Source: Salegentibacter mishustinae
Lineage (GTDB): Bacteria > Bacteroidota > Bacteroidia > Flavobacteriales > Flavobacteriaceae
DNA length: 64,000 bases
Assembly (NCBI RefSeq): GCF_002900095.1
Contig: NZ_LLKN01000002.1
Coordinates: 124,001-188,000, forward strand
Direction of reading: 5' to 3'
The translations under genes and the position numbers were made by a program. Below are positions 26,168 to 33,833 of the stretch, piece by piece; the stretch's first letter is position 1; each line of letters opens with the position of its first letter. The notes under the pieces were generated by a model. It saw only the letters and a list, made by a program, of their open reading frames with translations, searched no databases and was not told the DNA's origin.

Positions 26168-26908
26168 ATGAATTACAAAGACAACATAGACCTTAAAAAA
26201 CTACCAAAACATATTGCCATAATTATGGATGGCAATGGACGGTGGGCGCGAAAAAAAGGCTTTTTAAGGGCCGCGGGGCACGAAGAAGGCACTACCGCTG
26301 TTCGCGATGTTGTAGAAGCTTCAGCCGAAATTGGTATTGAACATTTAACCCTTTATGCTTTTTCTACTGAAAATTGGAATCGCCCAAAATTAGAAGTAGA
26401 TACTTTAATGCGCTTACTGGTTTCCTCTTTAAAAAAGGAAATAAAGACACTTCAGAAAAATAATATTCGGCTAAACGCGATAGGGAATTTAAAAACCCTT
26501 CCGAAGAAAGTATTTCGGGAACTCAACGAGGTTATAGAGAAAACCAGGACTAACGATCGCATGGTGCTTAACCTTGCGCTTAGCTACGGTTCACGGGAAG
26601 AATTAACTTCTGCAATACGTGAAATTAGCCTGAAAGTTAAAAATAATGAAATAACCGCCGATGCTATTGATGAATCGGTTATAAATCAGCATCTTTACAC
26701 CCGAAATTTTCCGGAGGTAGATTTATTAATCAGAACCAGCGGAGAACAACGCATTAGCAATTTCCTATTATGGCAAATTGCTTACGCAGAATTATATTTT
26801 ACAAAAACTTTATGGCCAGATTTTAGAAAAGAAAATCTTTTTGAAGCCATTTACAATTATCAAAATAGAGAAAGACGATTTGGAAAAACCAGTGAGCAAC
26901 TTAGTTAG
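26168..26908 (+). CDS. uppS: Isoprenyl transferase (undecaprenyl diphosphate synthase)
   Basis: A 246-residue cis-prenyltransferase. The phosphate-binding motif IIMDGNGRWA carries catalytic Asp21; the later conserved blocks FSTENWNRP and DLLIRTSGEQRISNFL bind the second substrate. It makes the C55 lipid carrier for peptidoglycan and surface sugars from isopentenyl diphosphate, which here comes from the mevalonate operon at 6930-9922. It lies between porG (1-base gap) and bamA (7-base gap). Confidence 0.93.
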   Translation: MNYKDNIDLKKLPKHIAIIMDGNGRWARKKGFLRAAGHEEGTTAVRDVVEASAEIGIEHLTLYAFSTENWNRPKLEVDTLMRLLVSSLKKEIKTLQKNNIRLNAIGNLKTLPKKVFRELNEVIEKTRTNDRMVLNLALSYGSREELTSAIREISLKVKNNEITADAIDESVINQHLYTRNFPEVDLLIRTSGEQRISNFLLWQIAYAELYFTKTLWPDFRKENLFEAIYNYQNRERRFGKTSEQLS

Positions 26909-26915
26909 CGCATTC

Positions 26916-29534
26916 ATGACGAAGAAAGTATTTAGCCTTCTGGCAGTAGCATGTAGTTTAATTTTTAGCATTTCTTCACAAGCTCAGGGCTTACCATTAG
27001 CAGATGGCAAAAAATATATAATTGGAGATATTAAAGTTACGGGGACCGTTAGTTTTAACGAACAAACTGTAATTGCTTATACCGGTTTAAAAAAAGGGGA
27101 AGAAATATATATTCCCGGAGATAAAATTAGTAACGTGATCAATAAACTTTGGGATATTGATCAATTTAGCGACATCAATTTTTACATTACCAATGTAAGC
27201 GATGGCAATGTTGCAGACCTGGAAATTGAAATCCAGGAAGTTCCAAAACTAAATAAAGTTAAAGTTACCGGCCTTAAAAAGCGGGAACAGGAAGAAATTA
27301 TTAAGGAAAATAAACTGAGAACCGGCGCTAAGGTTTCAGAAAACCTTATTACTACCACCAAGAATTATATTGAAAGCAAATATCGTAAAGAAGGATATTT
27401 TAATGCTAATGCAAAAATAAGCACCAGCGAAGTTACCGATACTACGGCTAACACCAACCTGGTCAACATGCTTATAGATATAGACCAGGGCGATCGTGTA
27501 AAGATTGCTGATATCAATTTTACAGGCAACGAAAAATTTTCTGACGCCAAGCTTAGAAGGTCTATGAAAAACACCAAACAGAAGAACATTATTCGCTTCT
27601 GGAAAAGATCTAAATTTGTTAGAGCAGACTACCAGGAAGACAAAGAAAACCTAATAGATAAATATAAGGAAAGCGGTTATCGCGATGCAAGGATCGTAAC
27701 AGATTCTCTAGTTGAAATTGATGATGAAACAATTGCTTTAAACCTTAAAATTGAAGAAGGAGATCAATATTATATTGGAGATATTGATTACCTGGGGAAT
27801 TCAGTTTATACAGATGCTCAACTAGAACGTGTTCTGGGAATAAAAAAGGGTGATGTTTATAATGGGGTTCTTCTAGACAAAAGAATCGCCGATCAAACTA
27901 AACCAGATGGAGAAGATCTTTCTAACCTATACAAAAACAACGGTTACTTATTTTCTACTATCAACCTTGTAGAAACCAATGTTTACAACGACACCATAGA
28001 CTTTGAAATTAGAATTGTTGAAGGTAAAGAAGCCTATTTCAATAACATTAGAGTAACCGGAAACGATAAAACCAAAGATCACGTTATTTACCGGGAATTA
28101 AGAACTAAACCGGGACAAAAATATAGCCAGGAAGATGTTGTAAATACGGTAAGAGAACTTGGGCAGCTTGGCTTTTTCGATGCAGAACAGCTAGAACCAA
28201 AATTCGTAGATCCAGATCCACAATCGGGTACTTTAGATCTTGAATACTCTGTTGTAGAAGCTGGTGCCAGCCAAATAGAACTACAAGGTGGTTATGGCGG
28301 TGGAGGCTTTATTGGTACTTTAGGGCTTTCTTTTAACAACTTCTCGTTATCGGGAATTTTTGACAAAGAAGCTTACAAACCGGTACCTATGGGAGATGGG
28401 CAAACTCTTTCTCTTAGAGCCCAGGCCAGTACTTTTTACCAAACCTACAGCCTTTCATTTATGGAACCCTGGTTAGGCGGTAAAAAGCCGGTAAGTCTTC
28501 AAACTTCATTCTCTTATACGAGACAATTTTTATTCGATTATATAAACAGAGAAGCAGATAGAAGCAGAAGTTTTGATATTCTTGGGGTAAATGTTGGTTT
28601 GGCTAAACGTTTAACCGTGCCAGACCCTTATATCACAGTATCTCACTCTTTAGGCTTTCAACGTTATAACCTAAATAATTATAACACAGGTTTATTTACT
28701 TTTGGTGATGGTCACTCTAACAACTTCACCTATACTTTAGGACTTACAAGAGATAACACTTATGTAAATCCAATTTTCCCAACGGGAGGTTCTAAGTTTA
28801 AGATCACTGCTAAATTCACGCCTCCATACTCTCTTTGGAATGGTGTAGATTACGCTAATTTAGCCGAAGATAGAGAATACCAGTTAGAAGATGAAAACGG
28901 TAATCTTATCAATCAACAGGGCGACAGGGTAACTCCTGAGAATGCTGTTGGGGATCAACGTAAAATAGACCAGAAGAAATTTAACTGGCTGGAATTCTAT
29001 AAAGTTAAGTTTAGTGGAGAATGGTATACCCAAATTTACGATAAGCTTGTACTAAGAACCAACGCAGAATACGGATTCCTTGGAGCATACAACAACGATC
29101 GTGGAGTTCCTCCTTTTGAAAGATTCTTTCTTGGTGGTGACGGTCTTGGAGCATTTAGTTTAGATGGTAGAGAAACTATTCAGTTAAGAGGTTATCCAAA
29201 CCAATCTGTAGTACCTTTAGATCGCCCTACAGGGGTAAATGATGATGGTGCTACTATCTACAACAAATATTCTTTAGAGCTTAGATATCCTATAACGCTT
29301 AAACCTTCAGCATCTATTTACGCCCTAACCTTTTTAGAAGGTGGTGCATCTTACGATAACTTCAGGGATTTCAACCCTTTCCAACTTAACAGGTCGGCCG
29401 GTGCAGGTTTAAGAATCTTTATGCCAGCCTTTGGTTTACTTGGTATAGACTTTGGATATGGATTCGATTCTATCCAGGGAATACCGGGAGCCAATGGATG
29501 GGAAACACATTTCATAATTGGACAGCAATTTTAA
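26916..29534 (+). CDS. bamA: BamA, outer-membrane protein assembly factor
   Basis: An 872-residue Omp85 protein. After a signal peptide ending in SSQAQ come five POTRA-type repeats (about residues 30-440), recognisable by repeated V-x-G-N/L strands, then a 16-strand barrel. The barrel has the lid-loop motif IQLRGYPNQS, equivalent to VRGF/Y in other BamA proteins, and ends in FIIGQQF. It inserts barrel proteins such as its neighbours PorG and SprA into the outer membrane. The frame is open from a TTG at 26778 inside uppS, but the ATG at 26916 begins the signal peptide. Confidence 0.92.
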   Translation: MTKKVFSLLAVACSLIFSISSQAQGLPLADGKKYIIGDIKVTGTVSFNEQTVIAYTGLKKGEEIYIPGDKISNVINKLWDIDQFSDINFYITNVSDGNVADLEIEIQEVPKLNKVKVTGLKKREQEEIIKENKLRTGAKVSENLITTTKNYIESKYRKEGYFNANAKISTSEVTDTTANTNLVNMLIDIDQGDRVKIADINFTGNEKFSDAKLRRSMKNTKQKNIIRFWKRSKFVRADYQEDKENLIDKYKESGYRDARIVTDSLVEIDDETIALNLKIEEGDQYYIGDIDYLGNSVYTDAQLERVLGIKKGDVYNGVLLDKRIADQTKPDGEDLSNLYKNNGYLFSTINLVETNVYNDTIDFEIRIVEGKEAYFNNIRVTGNDKTKDHVIYRELRTKPGQKYSQEDVVNTVRELGQLGFFDAEQLEPKFVDPDPQSGTLDLEYSVVEAGASQIELQGGYGGGGFIGTLGLSFNNFSLSGIFDKEAYKPVPMGDGQTLSLRAQASTFYQTYSLSFMEPWLGGKKPVSLQTSFSYTRQFLFDYINREADRSRSFDILGVNVGLAKRLTVPDPYITVSHSLGFQRYNLNNYNTGLFTFGDGHSNNFTYTLGLTRDNTYVNPIFPTGGSKFKITAKFTPPYSLWNGVDYANLAEDREYQLEDENGNLINQQGDRVTPENAVGDQRKIDQKKFNWLEFYKVKFSGEWYTQIYDKLVLRTNAEYGFLGAYNNDRGVPPFERFFLGGDGLGAFSLDGRETIQLRGYPNQSVVPLDRPTGVNDDGATIYNKYSLELRYPITLKPSASIYALTFLEGGASYDNFRDFNPFQLNRSAGAGLRIFMPAFGLLGIDFGYGFDSIQGIPGANGWETHFIIGQQF

Positions 29535-29567
29535 TTTGGCACGATATTTTCTATATTCGATTTAAGT

Positions 29568-30371
29568 ATGCTTAAAAGAACATTTTTATTCACACTTTTT
29601 ATCTTGATTGGTTTCGGCGCAAATGCCCAAAAACCAATAAACATAGGTTATGTGGATATGGAGTATATCCTGGAAAATGTTCCCGAATATCAGCAAGCTT
29701 CAACTCAATTAGACCAGAGAGTTAAGGAATGGCAAAATGAAATTGAGCAGAAGCGGAAAGAAATTAATGAAATGAAAACCAGCCTGCAAAATGAACGTGC
29801 GCTACTTACTCCTGAACTTATTGAGGAACGGGAAGAAGAGATCGCATATCAGCAGGAACAGGCAACAGATTATGAGCAGAAGCGTTTTGGTCCAAAAGGT
29901 GACTATATGATTCAGAAGCGACAATTAATAAAGCCCATTCAGGATCAGGTTTTCACAGCGGTTCAGGAAATAGCCGAAACAAGGGATTTCGATTTTATAT
30001 TTGATAGAAATTCTGAATCTGGAATGCTTTTCGCAAAAAACCGTTTTGACTTGAGTGACCAGGTTTTAAGAAGCATCAATAGAGCTTCTAACCGAAGACA
30101 AATTGAGACAAAACAGGAAGAACGGGAGCTGGAAAGAGCAGAAGCGCGCACAGCAGAAGAAGACGAAGAACTAAGTGCGAGAGAACAGGCCTTTGAGGAT
30201 CGCAAAAGTGAGCGCCAGGCCTTAATAGAAGAAAGAAGGAGAAAACAGGATTCTATTAAAGAAGCAAGACAAAGAGCATTTGAAGAACGCAGAGAAAGAA
30301 TTTTAAAAGAAAGACAACAAAAAAGAGATTCTATTGAAGCGGCACGAGCAAGAAAAGACACGATAAACTAA
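29568..30371 (+). CDS. OmpH/Skp family periplasmic chaperone with long charged helical tail
   Basis: A 267-residue protein with a signal peptide ending in GANAQ. Residues 20-175 form the Skp-like tentacle fold beginning IGYVDMEYILENVPEYQQA. The C-terminal part from about residue 180 is an unusual, almost purely Glu/Arg/Lys helix with repeats of the KQDSIKEARQRAFEERR and KRDSIEAARARKD type. Skp holds unfolded outer-membrane proteins on the way to BamA, encoded 33 bases upstream. The added tail suggests an extra binding or spanning function. Confidence 0.83.
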   Translation: MLKRTFLFTLFILIGFGANAQKPINIGYVDMEYILENVPEYQQASTQLDQRVKEWQNEIEQKRKEINEMKTSLQNERALLTPELIEEREEEIAYQQEQATDYEQKRFGPKGDYMIQKRQLIKPIQDQVFTAVQEIAETRDFDFIFDRNSESGMLFAKNRFDLSDQVLRSINRASNRRQIETKQEERELERAEARTAEEDEELSAREQAFEDRKSERQALIEERRRKQDSIKEARQRAFEERRERILKERQQKRDSIEAARARKDTIN

Positions 30372-30414
30372 ATAATTTTAAACCTTAATACTTAAACAAT
30401 TAATATCAATTAAA

Positions 30415-30924
30415 ATGAAACAATTCAAAACACTTTTTATAGCCCTTGCATTAACCTTAGGAGCTACTACATTTGCAAACGCACAGAGTAAAGTTGCCCA
30501 CATCGCTACCCAGGAATTGGTAGAAACTATGCCTGCTTATAAAGATGCAATGTCTCAACTTGAAAAGTTAGAGAAAACTTACGATGCTGAGATTAAAGAT
30601 ATGCTTACCGAAGCTCAAAACACAATGCAACGTTACCAATCTGAAGCTGAAACAGTAACAGAAGAGGAAAACGCAAAAAGAGCAAGTGAACTTCAGGCAA
30701 CTGAAAGAAGAATTCAGGAACATAGCCAGAGAGCAAGACAGGAGCTTCAAAAGAAAGAAAACGATCTAATTAGACCGGTGATTGAAAAAGCTCGTGAAGC
30801 TATCCAGAAAGTAGCCAGAGAACAAGGTTTTGACTATGTATTAGATTCTACTACAGGAACAGGAGTAATCCTTGCCGATGGTAAAGATCTTATGGCTGAT
30901 GTAAAAGCTGAATTGGGAATGTAA
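30415..30924 (+). CDS. OmpH/Skp family periplasmic chaperone
   Basis: A 169-residue protein of normal Skp length with signal peptide ending in FANAQ. The core starts with VAHIATQELVETMPAYKDA and continues as two long charged helices, ending in a short strand region (FDYVLDSTTGTGVIL). It lies 43 bases after the longer OmpH paralogue and is closed by a strong terminator. The two paralogues probably share or divide the delivery of outer-membrane proteins to BamA. Confidence 0.87.
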   Translation: MKQFKTLFIALALTLGATTFANAQSKVAHIATQELVETMPAYKDAMSQLEKLEKTYDAEIKDMLTEAQNTMQRYQSEAETVTEEENAKRASELQATERRIQEHSQRARQELQKKENDLIRPVIEKAREAIQKVAREQGFDYVLDSTTGTGVILADGKDLMADVKAELGM

Positions 30925-30953
30925 TTTTCACCCAATACATATAAATAAAGAGT

Positions 30954-30984
30954 AAAAACTGCGCCCCATTAAGGCGCAGTTTTT
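30954..30984 (+). terminator. Rho-independent terminator of the porG-bamA-ompH operon
   Basis: A 12-base perfect stem AAAAACTGCGCC/GGCGCAGTTTTT with a 7-base loop, followed by a T-rich tract. The tract runs straight into the -7 box of murI. Confidence 0.85.
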
Positions 30985-30991
30985 ATTTTTG
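30984..30991 (+). promoter_or_regulatory. -7 promoter box of murI inside a terminator tail
   Basis: TATTTTTG matches TAnnTTTG and overlaps the T-tract of the preceding terminator. Its last base is 6 bases from the A of the murI ATG, so the murI message would begin at or near the start codon. No -33 TTG is visible. Confidence 0.45.
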
Positions 30992-30996
30992 TACTA

Positions 30997-31794
30997 ATGA
31001 GCAATTCGCAACCTATAGGTATATTTGATTCTGGTGTTGGAGGAACTTCTATTTGGAAGGAAATTCACGAGTTACTTCCTTTTGAAAAGACTATTTACCT
31101 GGCCGATAGCAAGAATGCACCCTACGGAGAAAAGCCTATTGAAGAGATTAAAAATCTTAGCCGGAAAAACACGGAGAAGTTGCTGGATATGGGCGCCAAG
31201 ATTATTGTTGTTGCCTGTAATACTGCCACTACCAATGCTATTAAGGATTTAAGAAATGAATATTCCATTCCTTTTATAGGCATTGAACCGGCAATTAAAC
31301 CGGCTGCTTTAAAATCAAAATCAAAAACCATAGGCATACTCGCCACCCGCGGGACGCTAACCAGCACTCTTTTTTCCCAGACTTCAGATTTTTATGCAAG
31401 AAATATCAATGTGGTAGAAATTGAAGGTCGTGGCCTGGTAGAGCTTATTGAAGCAGGAGAACTGGATTCCCCTCAGATGAAAAGTCTTTTGCTTAAATTA
31501 CTGGAACCATTTTTTGTAAATAAAATAGACTACCTGGTGCTGGGTTGCAGTCACTATCCATACCTTATTCCTATACTCAAAGAATTGCTGCCTAAGGAAG
31601 TAATTATTATAGATTCGGGAGAGGCCGTGGCAAGACAAACAAAATCTATTCTTGAATTAAATAATTTATTGCTGAAGGAAGAACCAGGAGAAAGACCTAT
31701 CCCAGAATTTTTCAGCAACACTAATCCGAAGGTGCTTGAAAATTTAACTGAAGCCGTAAAATATGATTATAAAGTAAGCTATTTGGATTTCTAA
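30997..31794 (+). CDS. murI: Glutamate racemase
   Basis: A 265-residue racemase that supplies D-glutamate for peptidoglycan. The two catalytic cysteines are Cys74 in VACNTATTN and Cys184 in LGCSHYP, and the N-terminal IGIFDSGVGG binds substrate. Length is standard. It follows the outer-membrane assembly operon but is separated from it by a terminator. Its 3' end overlaps the converging PorP/SprF-like gene by 4 bases. Confidence 0.93.
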   Translation: MSNSQPIGIFDSGVGGTSIWKEIHELLPFEKTIYLADSKNAPYGEKPIEEIKNLSRKNTEKLLDMGAKIIVVACNTATTNAIKDLRNEYSIPFIGIEPAIKPAALKSKSKTIGILATRGTLTSTLFSQTSDFYARNINVVEIEGRGLVELIEAGELDSPQMKSLLLKLLEPFFVNKIDYLVLGCSHYPYLIPILKELLPKEVIIIDSGEAVARQTKSILELNNLLLKEEPGERPIPEFFSNTNPKVLENLTEAVKYDYKVSYLDF

Positions 31795-32786
31795 TAATTA
31801 ACTGCCGGGACATTTTTCTCCCATCGCCATCTACTCTTTCCAAAATTATATCCTATAGTGATTTGGTGGAAGCCATTATTGCTTAATACTACCGAGTTGA
31901 ACTGGTAGCTAAAAGTATAACCAAACATAAAATTATTATAATCTAAACCTATAAATGGAGTAATGTACTGCAACTTTTGACTTTCAATTGCATTACCTTC
32001 AGCAGTGTACTCGGCTCCTTCGAAACTATTTCTATAAGAAAGTCCGCCCCATAGTTGCCCGAAATCAACTTCCCGATACACTTTCATATTTAAATCAATA
32101 TTCATTTCATTGGTGGCTTCTCGTAGCTGAAATAAAATTGAAGGCTCATAACTCCAATCATTATTATTATCAAAAACATAACCCGTAGAGAATAAATATT
32201 TACGCTGATTGCTCGGCACTGCGTCAGAATAGAAAAGTTCGCGTCTTACAGAAATTATATTCTTAGCCGCCAAGTGCGCAAAAAAATCCAGATAATAATA
32301 AGACATACCAATATCCATATTTCCGAAGATGTCAGAAACATTACTCCCGCTTACAATAGGATCAAATTCGGTAAACCCACTTTGATCTAATCTATGCTGA
32401 ATAATCCCGGCGCTAATTCCAAAGGAAAGCTGATTTAGAAATTCATTTCTGGCGAAATGTAAATGATAAGCCACCGTTCCATAAGCCCCAATCTTAGAGA
32501 AATTACCATTTTGGTCATTAAAAACAATTCCTCCAACACCAAGCTTGTCTCCCAGTCTGCCATTTACAGCCAGTGTCTGTAAGCTGGGAGCATTCTCAAC
32601 GTCAAACCATTGCTGTCTGGCCGTAAGTCTTATTTGATTTCTATCGGCCGCACCAGCCATGGAAGGATGAATAAGATAAAGGTTATCGGTTAGGTAATCT
32701 GAATAAATGGGAATTACTTCCTGTGCTTTTGCTGAGGAATTCAGTAAAAAACCAAATAGTATTATAAAAATGATTTTTGCAGCCAT
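31791..32786 (-). CDS. PorP/SprF family type IX secretion membrane protein
   Basis: A 331-residue outer-membrane barrel protein. The mature N-terminus (AQEVIPIYSDYLTDNLYLIH) and the following P-S-x-A-G segment and RQQW motif are typical of PorP/SprF proteins, which accompany particular T9SS substrates such as large adhesins and help anchor them. An in-frame ATG at 32837 would add 17 residues before the signal peptide; I prefer the ATG at 32786 because the signal peptide then starts normally. No large adhesin gene is adjacent, so the partner is elsewhere or absent. Start confidence is moderate. Confidence 0.8.
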   Translation of the reverse strand: MAAKIIFIILFGFLLNSSAKAQEVIPIYSDYLTDNLYLIHPSMAGAADRNQIRLTARQQWFDVENAPSLQTLAVNGRLGDKLGVGGIVFNDQNGNFSKIGAYGTVAYHLHFARNEFLNQLSFGISAGIIQHRLDQSGFTEFDPIVSGSNVSDIFGNMDIGMSYYYLDFFAHLAAKNIISVRRELFYSDAVPSNQRKYLFSTGYVFDNNNDWSYEPSILFQLREATNEMNIDLNMKVYREVDFGQLWGGLSYRNSFEGAEYTAEGNAIESQKLQYITPFIGLDYNNFMFGYTFSYQFNSVVLSNNGFHQITIGYNFGKSRWRWEKNVPAVNY

Positions 32787-32876
32787 CGAAATTTGGCTAG
32801 CTTTAAAACACCTGATAAATAAAGTTCTAATCCCCATAAGAAAGGTAAAGATATAGATTAACTAAGTTTTCTTTAG

Positions 32877-32884
32877 TACTTTTG
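32877..32884 (+). promoter_or_regulatory. -7 promoter box of the NifU-like gene
   Basis: TACTTTTG matches TAnnTTTG and lies 13 bases before the ATG at 32898. No -33 TTG at normal spacing. Confidence 0.4.
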
Positions 32885-32897
32885 CAAAAAAATTGAT

Positions 32898-33821
32898 ATG
32901 AGCAATTTCACTATAAATATACAAGGCACAAATAAACCGGGAATCATAAAATTTGAAACCAACAAATTTTTAACCCGTCACGAAAATTACGAGTTTAATA
33001 ATATAGATGAAGCAGCTAAATCTCCATTAGCACAGCAATTGTTTTACCTACCGTTTGTAAAAACGGTTTACATCGCTCAAAATTTCATCGCGATAGAAAA
33101 ATATGATATCGTAGAATGGGATGATGTGCAGGAAGAAGTTGCCGCCCAAATAGAAGATTTTCTAAATAAAGATGGTGTGGTGATTAAGGAAGATGCAGAT
33201 CAAACAAAAAATGTTCCGGTTACGGTGTATGCTGAAAGCACTCCAAACCCGGGCGTAATGAAGTTTGTAGCTAATAAAAAACTGGTTTTAAAAACTGCCG
33301 AGTTTAAAAATATTGATGAAGCTAAAGATGCGCCACTTGCGCAACAACTTTTTCATTTCCCTTTTGTAAAAGCAGTATTTATAGATTCTAATTACGTTTC
33401 TATCCACAAATATGATGTTGCTCAATGGGAAGAAATCACCCTGGAGTTAAGAGAATTCATCACTAATTACCTGCAGGATGGGAAAGAGGTTTTAAAAGCC
33501 GAAGCTTCAGTACCTCAACAAACAGAAGCATCAACCCACCCGGCAAATCCAGAGGTAAGCCAGGAAATTAAAGACCTGGATGATACGTCAAAACAGGTTA
33601 TCGCGATTTTGGATGAATACATTAAACCCGCTGTTGCCAGTGATGGTGGAAATATCCTTTTTGATTCCTACAATTCTGAAAACAAAACCGTAAAAGTTAT
33701 TCTTCAGGGAGCCTGCAGTGGCTGCCCTTCTTCAACCATGACGCTTAAAAGCGGAATTGAAACGATGCTAAGGGATATGCTTCGCGGAAAAGTAGATTAC
33801 GTAGAAGCAGTAAACGGATAA
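32898..33821 (+). CDS. NifU-type Fe-S carrier with two N-terminal Nfu domains
   Basis: A 307-residue protein with two tandem copies of the Nfu N-terminal domain (about residues 4-95 and 110-200; both contain APLAQQLF- or SPLAQQLF-type helices and KYD at their ends), a linker, and a C-terminal NifU domain with Cys273 and Cys276 in GACSGCPSSTM. The CxxC pair of a dimer holds a 4Fe-4S cluster for delivery to target enzymes. Most bacterial Nfu proteins have one or no N-terminal domain, so the duplication is notable though it occurs in relatives. Cytoplasmic. Confidence 0.85.
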   Translation: MSNFTINIQGTNKPGIIKFETNKFLTRHENYEFNNIDEAAKSPLAQQLFYLPFVKTVYIAQNFIAIEKYDIVEWDDVQEEVAAQIEDFLNKDGVVIKEDADQTKNVPVTVYAESTPNPGVMKFVANKKLVLKTAEFKNIDEAKDAPLAQQLFHFPFVKAVFIDSNYVSIHKYDVAQWEEITLELREFITNYLQDGKEVLKAEASVPQQTEASTHPANPEVSQEIKDLDDTSKQVIAILDEYIKPAVASDGGNILFDSYNSENKTVKVILQGACSGCPSSTMTLKSGIETMLRDMLRGKVDYVEAVNG

Positions 33822-33833
33822 TTTCTGAAGCTG

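Noticed and set aside
26778..26915. 46-codon upstream extension of bamA from a TTG
   Set aside because: It lies in another frame inside uppS; the signal peptide starts at the ATG at 26916.
29963..30361. A 132-codon minus-strand reading frame opposite the long OmpH gene
   Set aside because: It is antisense to the Glu/Arg repeat tail; its Leu/Ser-rich text is what such repeats give on the other strand.
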